From positions 1 to 56,160 of the forward strand of contig NZ_CANLDB010000012.1 in assembly GCF_947489365.1 (NCBI RefSeq): DNA of 56,160 bases. The letters are read 5' to 3'. The notes below the pieces were generated by a model. That model was not told the DNA's origin, ran no database searches, and saw only the letters and a list, made by a program, of their open reading frames with translations. Origin of the DNA: an uncultured Nocardioides sp. (GTDB lineage Bacteria; Actinomycetota; Actinomycetes; Propionibacteriales; Nocardioidaceae). The position numbers were made by a program, and so were the translations under genes. Positions 34,452 to 42,615 of this stretch are shown here, piece after piece. Each line of letters begins with the position of its first letter. Positions within the stretch are counted from its first letter, which is position 1.

Positions 34452-35003
34452 ATGCGCGTCCGGACCACCCTCGTCACCCTCGCAGCCGTCGCGGCCGTCA
34501 CGTCGGTGGCCGCTCCGGCCGCCGCCGACGTCGAGGTCGTGGGCGACCCACGCGGCGACACGTCCACCGAGGACCGCGAGGTCAGCCGGGCGACCGACAT
34601 CGTCCGGGTTCGCGGCGAGCACGCCAACAGCACCGTCCGCTTCCGGCTCCGCGTCGTGGACCTGACACCCGGGTACTTCTTCGCCGACTTCCCGATCTCG
34701 ACCCCGGACGACTTCGTCGACGCCAGCATCTTCCGCCGGGACGGCCAGGTCGACGTGTCCCTCAGCCCCAACGGCCCCGGGTCGATCGAGTGCGACGGAC
34801 TGAGGGGCCGGCTCTTCAACCGGTCGGACACCGTCGAGCTCAGGGTCCCGCGGTCGTGCCTCGGCAACCCCCGCTGGATCCGCTTCGGCTCCGGGACCGG
34901 CGTCGTGAGGAACGGCTTCCAGGACCGGGACGACGCCCGCCTCGACGGCGGGTTCCCCGCCTTCCCCTCCGCTCTCGGCGAGCAGCGCCTGTTCCGCGAC
35001 TGA
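34452..35003 (+). CDS. Small secreted hypothetical protein (paralog family, copy 2)
   Basis: A 183-residue exported protein with signal peptide (VRTTLVTLAAVAAVTSVAAPAAA). The mature part follows the family pattern: 'vvGDPRGDTS', DIVRVRGEHANSTVRFRLRV, a central VSLSPNGPGSIECDGLRGRL, VELRVPRSCLGNPRWIRFGSG and DDARLDGG. The two cysteines are conserved with the other copies. The predicted fold is all-beta. A GGAG site precedes ATG 34452. It forms a tandem pair with the next gene (38 bp apart) and is divergent from the CapA-M15 lipoprotein. Confidence 0.75.
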   Translation: MRVRTTLVTLAAVAAVTSVAAPAAADVEVVGDPRGDTSTEDREVSRATDIVRVRGEHANSTVRFRLRVVDLTPGYFFADFPISTPDDFVDASIFRRDGQVDVSLSPNGPGSIECDGLRGRLFNRSDTVELRVPRSCLGNPRWIRFGSGTGVVRNGFQDRDDARLDGGFPAFPSALGEQRLFRD

Positions 35004-35041
35004 CGCAAGCACACACACCCCGCCCACGAGAGGACCACCCC

Positions 35042-35614
35042 ATGCGCATGCGCGCGATCCTGATCACCACCGCACTGCTGGCCACCGCCGCGGCCGCGAC
35101 AGTGGCGCCGGCCGCCGCCGAGGTCGAGAAGTACGCCGACCCCGTCGGCGACACCCGACAGATCCAGCAGGAGCGTGGACCCCGCCAGGCCGCGGACGTC
35201 GTGCGCACCCGGGTCGAGCACGCGCGCACGACCGTCGAGGTACGGCTCGAGCTCGTCGACCTCGGGGGCTCGGTCTACACCGAGCTCCGTCTCCGGACCT
35301 CGGATCGCTCCGACTACCTGGTGCGGATGTACCGCAACGGACGCGGCGAGCCCAAGACCCTCGAGCTGGTCGGCGGCACCGGTGAGGTCGCGTGCCCCGG
35401 TCTCGTCGGCGCCTTCCGTGACGAGGAGGACGTCACCCGCATCTCGATCCCGCGCCCCTGCCTGGGCGGACCCCGATGGGTCCGCACCGGCGCCTCGGCC
35501 GCGGCGTCCGACGAGGGGTTCGGTCGCGTCTTCGCTGACGACAGCCGCCTCGACGGGGACGTGCGGGACGACTACCGGCCCGTCCTGGGCACCGAGCGAC
35601 TCGCACGGGACTGA
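35042..35614 (+). CDS. Small secreted hypothetical protein (paralog family, copy 3)
   Basis: A 190-residue exported protein with signal peptide (RMRAILITTALLATAAAATVAPAAA). It is clearly homologous to its upstream neighbour and to the protein at 12074-12664: 'DPVGDTRQ', ADVVRTRVEHARTTVEVRLEL, GTGEVACPGLVGAF, ISIPRPCLGGPRWVRTG, DDSRLDGDVRDDYRPVLGTERLARD. An AGAGGA site lies about 8 nt before the ATG. The stop codon lies in a decamer repeat. Function unknown; secretion and a conserved disulfide pair are the only firm inferences. Confidence 0.75.
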   Translation: MRMRAILITTALLATAAAATVAPAAAEVEKYADPVGDTRQIQQERGPRQAADVVRTRVEHARTTVEVRLELVDLGGSVYTELRLRTSDRSDYLVRMYRNGRGEPKTLELVGGTGEVACPGLVGAFRDEEDVTRISIPRPCLGGPRWVRTGASAAASDEGFGRVFADDSRLDGDVRDDYRPVLGTERLARD

Positions 35615-35656
35615 GCGGGACCGAGCGGGACTGAGCAGGACCGAGCAGGATCGAGC
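35607..35656. repeat. Five-copy 10-bp tandem repeat
   Basis: Five decamers run without gaps: GGGACTGAGC, GGGACCGAGC, GGGACTGAGC, AGGACCGAGC, AGGATCGAGC. The first contains the TGA stop of the preceding gene. Slippage here would add sequence only after the stop, so the protein is unaffected. Confidence 0.8.
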
Positions 35657-35669
35657 GGGCGGCGCGTCA

Positions 35670-36107
35670 TCAGCCGCCGAACGAGTCCTCGAGGTCGCGC
35701 TGGAGCTGCTGGTCGCACCGGTCGACCTGCTGCTGCTGGCCGCCGGCGTCGGAGATGCACTGCTGGTAGCGCTGCGAGGCCTCGCCGTCGATGATCCGGG
35801 CCAGGAACGTGGTCGCCACGACGGCGAGGGCGATCGCCAGCACGATGCCGAGCAGGCCCGTGACGATGCCGCCGACGGCCAGACCGCGGCCGCCGGACTT
35901 CCCCTTGCGGGCGCGGACCACGGCCACGATGCCGAGGATGACCGCGGGAAGGCCCAGGAGCACGCCGCCGATCACCGTCCAGCACAGCAGCAGGGCCAGG
36001 ATCCCCAGGACGAGGGCGGTGACGGCCATGCCCTTCCCGGGCGCGGCGGAGGGGTGCTGCTGGTGGGGGTGGCCGGGCTGCTGGGGCGGCATGTCGTAGG
36101 AGCTCAC
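35670..36107 (-). CDS. DUF4190 membrane protein
   Basis: A 145-residue protein. The Pro/His/Gln-rich N terminus (SSYDMPPQQPGHPHQQHP) precedes a DUF4190 region with two transmembrane helices (AVTALVLGILALLLCWTVIG and LAVGGIVTGLLGIVLAIALA) separated by a short basic loop RARKGKSGG. The C-terminal ~40 residues face outside or inside depending on topology, contain two cysteines and are Gln-rich (CISDAGGQQQQVDRCDQQLQ). Such proteins are common in actinobacteria and have no assigned function. GTG at 36107 is chosen over the internal ATG because an AGGG site lies upstream. Confidence 0.75.
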   Translation of the reverse strand: MSSYDMPPQQPGHPHQQHPSAAPGKGMAVTALVLGILALLLCWTVIGGVLLGLPAVILGIVAVVRARKGKSGGRGLAVGGIVTGLLGIVLAIALAVVATTFLARIIDGEASQRYQQCISDAGGQQQQVDRCDQQLQRDLEDSFGG

Positions 36108-36216
36108 GTGCACACCCTGTCTGGTCCCGGCCTGGTGTACAACGGTGGCCTCGCGTGTGACCTCCGCCACCACGGCTCGTCGGGCCGCGCGGAGACGAAC
36201 ACGGAGGGAGCGGCGG

Positions 36217-37428
36217 GTGAGGGACACGGTGACCACGGCGGACTGGCGCGCGGAGACGCACGCGTTCCTGCTCGACCACCGCGAGCAGAGGACCCGCGTG
36301 CTCGCCGAGCGTCTCGTCGAGACGATCGAGGACGACCACCTCGCCTACCGCCGCGCCGGTGTGGTGTCCCACGCGGACCTGGCCCACTCCTGCCACACGA
36401 ACGTGGCCGCGATCCTCGACCTCATCGTCGATGCCGTGACCGGCGAGGGCCCGCGGCCCGAGGAGGCCGACGACACGGCCTTCTGGCCCGCCCGCACCAC
36501 CGGCTCCCTGCGGGCCGAGCAGGGGCAGCCCCTGGACGACGTCCTGCGGTCGTTCCGCGTCGGGGGCCGGCTGATCTGGGACGACCTCCTCGAGACCGGG
36601 GCCGAGCGGCTCGACGGCCGGGCCCTGCGCGAGGTCGGTTCGCTGCTGTGGGAGGCGGTGGACGCGACCTCGGCGCGGGTCGCGTCGGCGTACCACCACC
36701 GCGACCGGTCCCGCGTGCGCAGCGACGTCGAGCGACGTGCAACCTTGTGGGAGGGCGTGCTGCGGGGCCGGGCCCGTGACCCGGGCTTCGCCGCGGAGGC
36801 CTCGGAGGCCCTCGACCTCCCGCCCGGCGGCGAGCTCGTCGTCACCGTGGCCGAGCCGATCGAGCCGCAGGCGGCAGAGCGGGGGGTGGCACCCCACGCC
36901 GCCGCCTTCCTCCGTCGCGGCGACGTGACGGTGGGCCTCGTCGCGCTCCGCGAGGACGTCCCGGACGCTGCCCACCGTGCGCTCGCGGCCCTCGCCGGCG
37001 GGCCCGAGCAGCGCACCGTCGCCGTCTCCGCCGTCGTGGTGGGCCTCGGCGGGGCCGACGAGGGCTACCGCCAGGCCCGCCTGGCCCTCCGCTCGGCGCC
37101 CAGGTCCGGCGGCCTGGTCCGCTACGAGGACGTCCTGCCGGAGGCGCTGCTGCTGTCCTCGCCCGACGTCGCCGACCGCCTGCGCACGAGGTGGATCACC
37201 CCGCTGCACGACCTGGGCGAGGAGGGCCGGATGCTGCTGGCCACCCTCGAGGCGTGGGTGGCCGCCGGCGGGTCGGCGAGCCGGGCGGCCCCCTTGGTGC
37301 CGTGCCACCGGAACACGGTGCTGAACCGGCTGCGGCGGGTCACCCAGGTGACCGGACTGCCGCTCGACGACGACACGCCCCCGGTCGACCTCGACCTCGC
37401 GCTCCGCGCCCGTCGCCTGCGGAGGTAG
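36217..37428 (+). CDS. PucR-type helix-turn-helix regulator
   Basis: A 403-residue regulator. The N-terminal ~160 residues are helical and resemble the RsbRD/PucR-associated sensory region (DWRAETHAFLLDHREQRT ... DDVLRSFRVGGRLIWDDLLE). A GGDEF-like middle region follows (~165-310), and the C-terminal PucR HTH_30 domain reads LEAWVAAGGSASRAAPLVPCHRNTVLNRLRRVTQVTGL. PucR-family proteins regulate purine and other nitrogen-compound catabolism. Its position 173 bp upstream of a molybdenum hydroxylase in the same direction suggests that it controls that enzyme. GTG at 36217 follows GGAGGGAG. Confidence 0.85.
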   Translation: MRDTVTTADWRAETHAFLLDHREQRTRVLAERLVETIEDDHLAYRRAGVVSHADLAHSCHTNVAAILDLIVDAVTGEGPRPEEADDTAFWPARTTGSLRAEQGQPLDDVLRSFRVGGRLIWDDLLETGAERLDGRALREVGSLLWEAVDATSARVASAYHHRDRSRVRSDVERRATLWEGVLRGRARDPGFAAEASEALDLPPGGELVVTVAEPIEPQAAERGVAPHAAAFLRRGDVTVGLVALREDVPDAAHRALAALAGGPEQRTVAVSAVVVGLGGADEGYRQARLALRSAPRSGGLVRYEDVLPEALLLSSPDVADRLRTRWITPLHDLGEEGRMLLATLEAWVAAGGSASRAAPLVPCHRNTVLNRLRRVTQVTGLPLDDDTPPVDLDLALRARRLRR

Positions 37429-37454
37429 GAGTACCCCCTCCTCTCAGTGAACGA

Positions 37455-37471
37455 TTGTGCAGATCGCACAA
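37455..37471. promoter_or_regulatory. 17-bp inverted repeat before the molybdenum hydroxylase
   Basis: TTGTGC-AGATC-GCACAA is a perfect inverted repeat with 6-bp arms and a 5-bp spacer. It lies 27 bp after the PucR-type gene and 131 bp before the hydroxylase ATG. It is AT-richer than the surroundings, as expected for an operator. It is the best candidate binding site for the adjacent regulator. Confidence 0.5.
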
Positions 37472-37601
37472 GCCTTCGACCAGGGCCTGGATCCCTCGTC
37501 ATGGTCAGTGCTTGTGACCGCTGCCACAGTCGAACCGATGACGCTGGCGCGTCCCTCCCCCGGGGTCCCCTCCGGAGCGCCGGCGTGGACTCGGAGTGAG
37601 C

Positions 37602-39962
37602 ATGACGAACAGCTTCCGACACGAACCGGACGGCCCGGACACCGCCGACGCGGCCGGTCTCCAGCGGCGCACCTTCATGGGATGGGTCCTCGCGGGCGCC
37701 ACCCTCACCGTCGCCGCCGACCTGGGCCTCGCCCAGAAGGCCGAGGCCGTCGTCCCCTCGGGCCCGCAGGTCGCCGACCTGTACGACCTCGAGGACGCCC
37801 AGACGGACTCCGCGCTGCCGACCTCGCAGCTGATCACCATCGTGATCAACGAGGACGGGACCGCGTCCTTCGAGATGCCCCGCACGGAGGTGGGCCAGGG
37901 CATCATCACCTCGACGTCGATGATCATCGCCGAGGAGCTCGACCTCCCGATCGACAAGGTCAAGGTCACCATGGCGAAGGCGCGCCAGGAGCTCGCCTTC
38001 AACCAGCTCACCGCCGGATCGAACACCACCTTCTCGACGTACACACCCTTCCGCGTGGCCGCGGCCATCGCGCGTCAGCAGCTGCTCGAGGCCGCTGCGA
38101 TCCTCCTCGGCACGCAGGCCGACCGCCTCATCACCACCGGGGGCGTCGTCCGCGACACCCTCGGCAACGAGATCACGTACGGCGACCTCGCGATCGAGGC
38201 CGCCAAGCAGGTCGTCGAGGCCGTCGAGGTCGTGCTGCGCGGGGAGGAGAAGTTCCGGGTCATCGGCAAGCCCCAGAACCGGCTCGACTCCCGCGACGCG
38301 GTGACCGGCAAGAAGAAGTTCACCACCGACCTGCAGATCAAGAACGCCCTGCCGACGATGGTGTGCCGTCCGCCGACGCACCTCGGCAAGCCGGTGAAGC
38401 TGCTCAACACCTCCGCCATCTCCAGGATGCCCGGCGTCACCCACGTCGCGCAGATCCCCACCGGCATCGCCGTGCGTGCCAAGACCTTCGGCCAGTGCAT
38501 CGACGCCGTCCGGGCGATGAAGGTGCAGTGGGAGGACGGCAGCGCCGCGAACGAGTCCGACGACACGATCCTCGAGGAGCTCCGCGCCGCCGAGATCCCG
38601 ATGCTCGTGCCCGAGGTCCCCGGCCTGGCGAAGACGATCGAGACCGACTGCGTCTTCGCGTTCAAGTCGAGCGCCGCCCTCGAGCCCTACGCCGCGATCG
38701 CCGACGTGCGGTCCGACAAGGCCACGATCTGGGCCGGCATCAAGTCGCCGATCTTCGCCCAGAACCAGGTCGCCGCCATCACAGGCCTGCCGCCCACCGC
38801 GGTGACGGTCAACGTCATCACCGGTGGTGGCTCCTTCGGGCACAAGCTGTTCGCCGACCACATCAAGGAGGCCACCGAGGCGTCCAAGGCGATGGGCGTG
38901 CCCGTCAAGCTGATGTGGCACCGCGCCGACGAGCCCCGTCAGGGCCGCCTGCACCCGATGGCGACGTCACGGGTGCGCGCGACGATCCTCGCCGGCGAGG
39001 TCCTCTCGTTCGAGCAGCGCCACACCAGCGTGCTGACCGACTTCGAGCACGGCTTCGGCGAGATCCTCACCAACGTCGCCGACGAGCTGCCCTCGCAGCT
39101 GGGCAACTACACGCTCAGCCAGAGCGTGTTCGCGCTGACGCAGCAGATGCCCTACAACTTCGGCGTCCTCGACCAGCTCCTCAACGAGACCGTCGCCCCC
39201 GGTGACGCGCTCAGCGAGCGCTTCTCGACCGGCAGCATGCGCAACATCTACTCGCCCGACGTCTGCACGGCGGCGGAGCTGACCGTCGACAAGCTGGCGA
39301 AGGCCGCGAAGATGGACCCGGTCAAGTTCCGCCTGAAGTACCTCAAGGACCCCCGGGTCAAGGCGGTGCTGCGGAAGGTCGCCGAGGAGGGCAACTTCGG
39401 TCGGAAGATGGCCCCGAACACCGCCCAGGGCGTGGCCATCCACAAGGAGTACAAGGGCTGCACGGCCGTGCTGGTGGAGATCGACAACCGGCCCGCCACC
39501 GTCAACCGCGACCTCGGTCCCGAGACCGTCACCGGTCCCCGGGTCACCAAGGTGGTCCTCGCCATCGACGCTGGCCTCGTCATCAACCCGCGGGGCCTCG
39601 AGGCCCAGATGCAGGGCGGGATCATGGACGGCATCGCGCTGACCCTGACCAGCAGCAACCACTTCGAGAACGGTCGCTTCCTCGAGGCGAGCTGGGACAA
39701 CTACTTCTACACACGGCAGTGGAACGTCCCGTTCGACGTCGAGGTGCACATCATGGACACCGACTCGAAGACCCCGGGTGGTGGTGGTGAGGCCGCCGTC
39801 GGCAGCACGGCCGCCGCCGTCGCGTGCGCGTACGCCCGCGCGACCGGCACGAACCCGACGTACTTCCCGATCCAGCACGAGAAGCCGCTGGCCTTCAAGC
39901 CGAAGAGCTTCGTCCCGCCCGTCCCGCCGTCGCCGACCAACGGCCTGAGCCGGACCTACTGA
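37602..39962 (+). CDS. Tat-exported molybdopterin-binding hydroxylase subunit (IorB-like)
   Basis: A 786-residue large subunit of the xanthine-oxidase family, closest in layout to isoquinoline 1-oxidoreductase beta and periplasmic aldehyde oxidases. The N terminus has a twin-arginine signal, QRRTFMGWVLAGATLTVAADLGLA, so the folded enzyme is exported. The molybdopterin domains are recognisable by EVGQGIITSTSMIIAEEL, VITGGGSFGHKLFADHI and the catalytic Glu (E730) in PGGGGEAAVGSTAAAVACA. No FAD subunit is encoded, so electrons probably pass to a cytochrome or quinone acceptor at the membrane. Substrate is an unknown aldehyde or N-heterocycle. ATG at 37602 has GGAG 5 nt upstream. Confidence 0.9.
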   Translation: MTNSFRHEPDGPDTADAAGLQRRTFMGWVLAGATLTVAADLGLAQKAEAVVPSGPQVADLYDLEDAQTDSALPTSQLITIVINEDGTASFEMPRTEVGQGIITSTSMIIAEELDLPIDKVKVTMAKARQELAFNQLTAGSNTTFSTYTPFRVAAAIARQQLLEAAAILLGTQADRLITTGGVVRDTLGNEITYGDLAIEAAKQVVEAVEVVLRGEEKFRVIGKPQNRLDSRDAVTGKKKFTTDLQIKNALPTMVCRPPTHLGKPVKLLNTSAISRMPGVTHVAQIPTGIAVRAKTFGQCIDAVRAMKVQWEDGSAANESDDTILEELRAAEIPMLVPEVPGLAKTIETDCVFAFKSSAALEPYAAIADVRSDKATIWAGIKSPIFAQNQVAAITGLPPTAVTVNVITGGGSFGHKLFADHIKEATEASKAMGVPVKLMWHRADEPRQGRLHPMATSRVRATILAGEVLSFEQRHTSVLTDFEHGFGEILTNVADELPSQLGNYTLSQSVFALTQQMPYNFGVLDQLLNETVAPGDALSERFSTGSMRNIYSPDVCTAAELTVDKLAKAAKMDPVKFRLKYLKDPRVKAVLRKVAEEGNFGRKMAPNTAQGVAIHKEYKGCTAVLVEIDNRPATVNRDLGPETVTGPRVTKVVLAIDAGLVINPRGLEAQMQGGIMDGIALTLTSSNHFENGRFLEASWDNYFYTRQWNVPFDVEVHIMDTDSKTPGGGGEAAVGSTAAAVACAYARATGTNPTYFPIQHEKPLAFKPKSFVPPVPPSPTNGLSRTY

Positions 39963-39974
39963 GGAGCCTGACCC

Positions 39975-40451
39975 ATGCCGAAGCAGACATTCATCCTCAA
40001 CGGGAAGACCACCACCGTCAACGTCGCGGACGACGTCCGCGTCCTCTGGGTGCTCCGGGACGTCCTGGGCGTCACCGGGCCGAAGTACGGGTGCGGCATC
40101 AACGTGTGCAAGGCCTGCACGTCGCACATCAACGGCAAGGCGTTCAACCCGTGCTCCGTGCGGGTCGGCGACCTCAAGCCGAAGGACCGCGTCACCACCA
40201 TCGAGGGGCTCGCGAAGACCGCCCCCGGTGACCTGCACCCGATGCAGCAGGCGTGGATCGACCTGGACGTCGCCCAGTGCGGCTACTGCCAGCCCGGCCA
40301 GATCATGGCCGCGGTCGCGCTCGTGAAGAAGGTGCGCCGCGAGGGCCGGGAGATCGAGGAGTCCGACCTCGACAGCATCCGCAACATCTGCCGGTGCGGG
40401 ACCTACGTCCGCATCCGGGAGGCCATCCAGCAGGGCGCGTCGCAGATGTAG
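39975..40451 (+). CDS. 2Fe-2S subunit of molybdenum hydroxylase (IorA-like)
   Basis: A 158-residue iron-sulfur subunit. The plant-type cluster ligands are in YGCGINVCKACTSH with the fourth Cys in FNPCSV, and the second, helical cluster in AQCGYCQPGQIM and NICRCGTYVRI. It has no signal peptide and would be carried across the membrane with the Tat-tagged large subunit. It follows the large-subunit gene by 12 bp with a TGAGGAG site; in most related operons the small subunit comes first. Accessory maturation genes (XdhC/CoxI type) are not in the window. Confidence 0.93.
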   Translation: MPKQTFILNGKTTTVNVADDVRVLWVLRDVLGVTGPKYGCGINVCKACTSHINGKAFNPCSVRVGDLKPKDRVTTIEGLAKTAPGDLHPMQQAWIDLDVAQCGYCQPGQIMAAVALVKKVRREGREIEESDLDSIRNICRCGTYVRIREAIQQGASQM

Positions 40452-40466
40452 CTCGTCCCATCCCCT

Positions 40467-40508
40467 CGCGACGGCGGGTCGGTGCCTCGGCACCGGCCCG
40501 CCGTCGTG
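40467..40508. terminator. Bidirectional terminator hairpin
   Basis: The arms 40470-40486 and 40489-40505 are complementary at all positions except one G-U pair, and extend outwards by a C-G pair. The stem lies 18 bp after the iron-sulfur subunit and 37 bp past the end of the convergent SDR gene, so it can terminate both. Confidence 0.7.
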
Positions 40509-40541
40509 CGTCGGGGGCCGCTCGGGACGGCTCCGGCCTGC

Positions 40542-41345
40542 TCAGGCGTGCGCGAGCTTCTTGTTGACCAGGCGGGTCAGCCACGCCGGGGAGAACCGCG
40601 AGCCCAGGAAGAGCGCCTTGGTCTGGAACCCGACGGGGAAGTGGACCTGGTGCATCGCGGCGCGGGCGCGCGGCGGCTCGACGGCGAGCAGGACGGCGTC
40701 CGCGATGTCCTGGGCGGTGAGGCGGATCCCGAGCGAGCCCGTGCTGCCGGTGCTCCAGCCCTCGGTCATCGCGGTCTGCACGAACAGCGGCCACAGGGCG
40801 CGGACGCGGATGCCCTGCGGGCCCCACTCGAGGTCGAGGGCCTCCGTCAGGCCGCGGACGTAGAACTTCGTCGCGGAGTAGTTCGCGAGCTCGGGTTGGC
40901 CGTAGATCGCGGACGCCGACGCCATGTTCACCGCGACGGCGTCGCCGTGCTCGCTCGCCGTACGACGCAGGTGCGGGTAGCCGGCGTGGAGGCCGTGCAT
41001 GACGCCCTTGACGTTGATGTCGACCTCCGTGGCGTGCGCGGAGGTGTCGCGGTCGGTGAACATGCCGGCGAGCAGGATCCCGGCGTTGTTGACCAGGGCG
41101 TCGAGCCGGCCGGTCGCCTCGACGAGCTCGCCGAGCCGCGTCTCAAACTCGGCGGCGTCGGTGACGTCGAGCCGACCGGTGCGCACCTCACCGGGGAGGG
41201 CGGAGGCCTCCTCGGTGAGGTCGGCCAGGCCGGCCTCGTCGATGTCGTAGGCGCCCACCGTCCAGCCCCGCGTCGCGAACGTGAGCGCCGTGGCGCGTCC
41301 GATGCCTGCCGCCGCGCCGGTGACGGCCACCACCCGGGTCTCCAT
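40542..41345 (-). CDS. Short-chain dehydrogenase/reductase
   Basis: A 267-residue classical SDR. The NAD(P)-binding motif is TGAAAGIGRA, the NNAG motif is LVNNAGILLAG, and the catalytic S-Y-K set is NMASASAIYGQPELANYSATK (Ser, Tyr, Lys in order). The C-terminal ~30 residues (GFQTKALFLGSRFSPAWLTRLVNKKLAHA) resemble those of membrane-associated SDRs acting on acyl or lipid substrates. ATG at 41345 has AGGA 9 nt upstream. A separate SDR gene lies 54 bp upstream on the same strand. Substrate unknown. Confidence 0.9.
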   Translation of the reverse strand: METRVVAVTGAAAGIGRATALTFATRGWTVGAYDIDEAGLADLTEEASALPGEVRTGRLDVTDAAEFETRLGELVEATGRLDALVNNAGILLAGMFTDRDTSAHATEVDINVKGVMHGLHAGYPHLRRTASEHGDAVAVNMASASAIYGQPELANYSATKFYVRGLTEALDLEWGPQGIRVRALWPLFVQTAMTEGWSTGSTGSLGIRLTAQDIADAVLLAVEPPRARAAMHQVHFPVGFQTKALFLGSRFSPAWLTRLVNKKLAHA

Positions 41346-41399
41346 GGCGGCCATTCCTACCAGTCGGTGAACACCTGTGCCCACCGCGTGGGACGAGCG

Positions 41400-42149
41400 T
41401 CACGGCATGCTGGCGCCGCCGGTGACGGGCAGGACCGTCCCGGTGACGAACCCCGCCTCCGCGGAGGCGAGCCAGACGACCGCCGAGGCGACCTCCCCGG
41501 GGGTGCCCTGGCGGCCGAGCGGCACGGTGGCGGCGTACGCCGCGAGGTCGGCCGGGTCGGCGTCCGCGTGGCGCTCGACGGGCACCCAGCCGGGCGCGAC
41601 GGTGTTGACCGTGATCCCGTGCGGACCCAGGTCCTTCGCCGAGACCCGCGCGAGGGCGTGCTGGGCGCCCTTCGCGGCGACGTACGCCGCGGCACCGGCG
41701 GGCGCGGACCACGCGACCTCGGACCCGACGTGCACGATGCGGCCACCGCCGCGGGCGACCATGCCGGGGACGACCGAGGCCATGAGCAGCACCGGGCTGC
41801 GGACGAAGAAGTCCAGCATCGGCTCCACCTGGGCGAGGTCGAGCCCGACGGTCGGGGTCCGCGGCTGCGGACCCGTCGCGTTGACCACGAGCACGCCGAC
41901 GGGCCCCAGCGCCGCCTCGGCGGCGTCGACGGCCCGGCGGACGCCGGCCTCGGTGGTGACGTCGCCGCCGACCGCCTCGGCGGTGCCGCCGGCGGCGCGG
42001 ATCGCCTCGACCACCCGCTGCGCCGCCTCGCGGCCCTCGCGGTAGCCGACGGCCACCGGGTGGCCGGCCGCGGCGAGCCCGGTCGCGATCGCGGCGCCGA
42101 GCCCGCGGGAGGCGCCCGTGACCAGCGCGCTGCCGGCGACGGCGGTCAC
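41400..42149 (-). CDS. FabG-like short-chain dehydrogenase/reductase
   Basis: A 249-residue SDR. ALVTGASRGLGAAIATG is the dinucleotide-binding turn, and the catalytic Ser and YxxxK motif are in HVGSEVAWSAPAGAAAYVAAKGA. The structural NNAG motif is replaced by VNATGPQP, an atypical variant that is found in some FabG-like proteins. The C-terminal PVTGGASMP is the usual closing segment. GTG at 42149 lies 2 bp after the stop of the hypothetical gene, so the two are a likely operon. Substrate unknown. Confidence 0.88.
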   Translation of the reverse strand: MTAVAGSALVTGASRGLGAAIATGLAAAGHPVAVGYREGREAAQRVVEAIRAAGGTAEAVGGDVTTEAGVRRAVDAAEAALGPVGVLVVNATGPQPRTPTVGLDLAQVEPMLDFFVRSPVLLMASVVPGMVARGGGRIVHVGSEVAWSAPAGAAAYVAAKGAQHALARVSAKDLGPHGITVNTVAPGWVPVERHADADPADLAAYAATVPLGRQGTPGEVASAVVWLASAEAGFVTGTVLPVTGGASMP

Positions 42150-42151
42150 GC

Positions 42152-42553
42152 TCAGGCCCCCGGGAGGTGGCGGACGGCGGGCTCGGCGACGACCGGCAGG
42201 CGGGGCACCCCGCCGAGGCACTTGCGGTAGCGCACGTGGAGGCCGTGCGACTCCAGCGCCGACCACAGCGCGGCGTGCGCGGCCCACGGCAGCGGCTCCT
42301 CACCGGTGCGCCAGCTCTCGCCGAAGGCGACCCACACCGGCGTCCACGTCGCGGCGTCGTCCCAGGCGCCGCGGCGGGCCTCGACCATGCGACGCCGCAT
42401 CTGGAACGCGGCCCGCGGGCCGTCGGTGTGCACGGGCGCGGTCGCGACGGGCCAGACCCACAGGTCGAGCGAGGCGAGGTCCGCGGACACGTCGGCGAGC
42501 ACAGCCGGGTCCACCAGCACCGTCGCGACGTTCTCGTGTGGTCTGCGCCTCAC
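42152..42553 (-). CDS. Hypothetical protein
   Basis: A 133-residue protein with no recognised domain. Trp, Arg and Ala are abundant (SLDLWVWPVATAP; RRMVEARRGAWDDAATWTPVW; WAAHAALWSALESHGLHVRYRKC). There is no signal peptide or membrane segment. GTG at 42553 is selected because TAGCGT lies exactly 7 nt upstream (leaderless); a GTG three codons further up would overlap that hexamer. It is co-directional with the FabG-like gene and divergent from the lipid-kinase gene. Confidence 0.6.
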   Translation of the reverse strand: MRRRPHENVATVLVDPAVLADVSADLASLDLWVWPVATAPVHTDGPRAAFQMRRRMVEARRGAWDDAATWTPVWVAFGESWRTGEEPLPWAAHAALWSALESHGLHVRYRKCLGGVPRLPVVAEPAVRHLPGA

Positions 42554-42560
42554 GGCGGGC

Positions 42561-42608
42561 ACGCTACGCCCCGACGTTCAGGTCCGCTTCAGGCCGGGTC
42601 CGTAGCGT
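42561..42608. promoter_or_regulatory. Back-to-back leaderless promoters
   Basis: The hexamer TAGCGT occurs on both strands: 42566-42561 (minus), 7 nt before the GTG of the hypothetical gene, and 42603-42608 (plus), 7 nt before the GTG of the lipid-kinase gene. The two transcription units share a control region of only 62 bp. Confidence 0.5.
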
Positions 42609-42615
42609 CGGCGCC

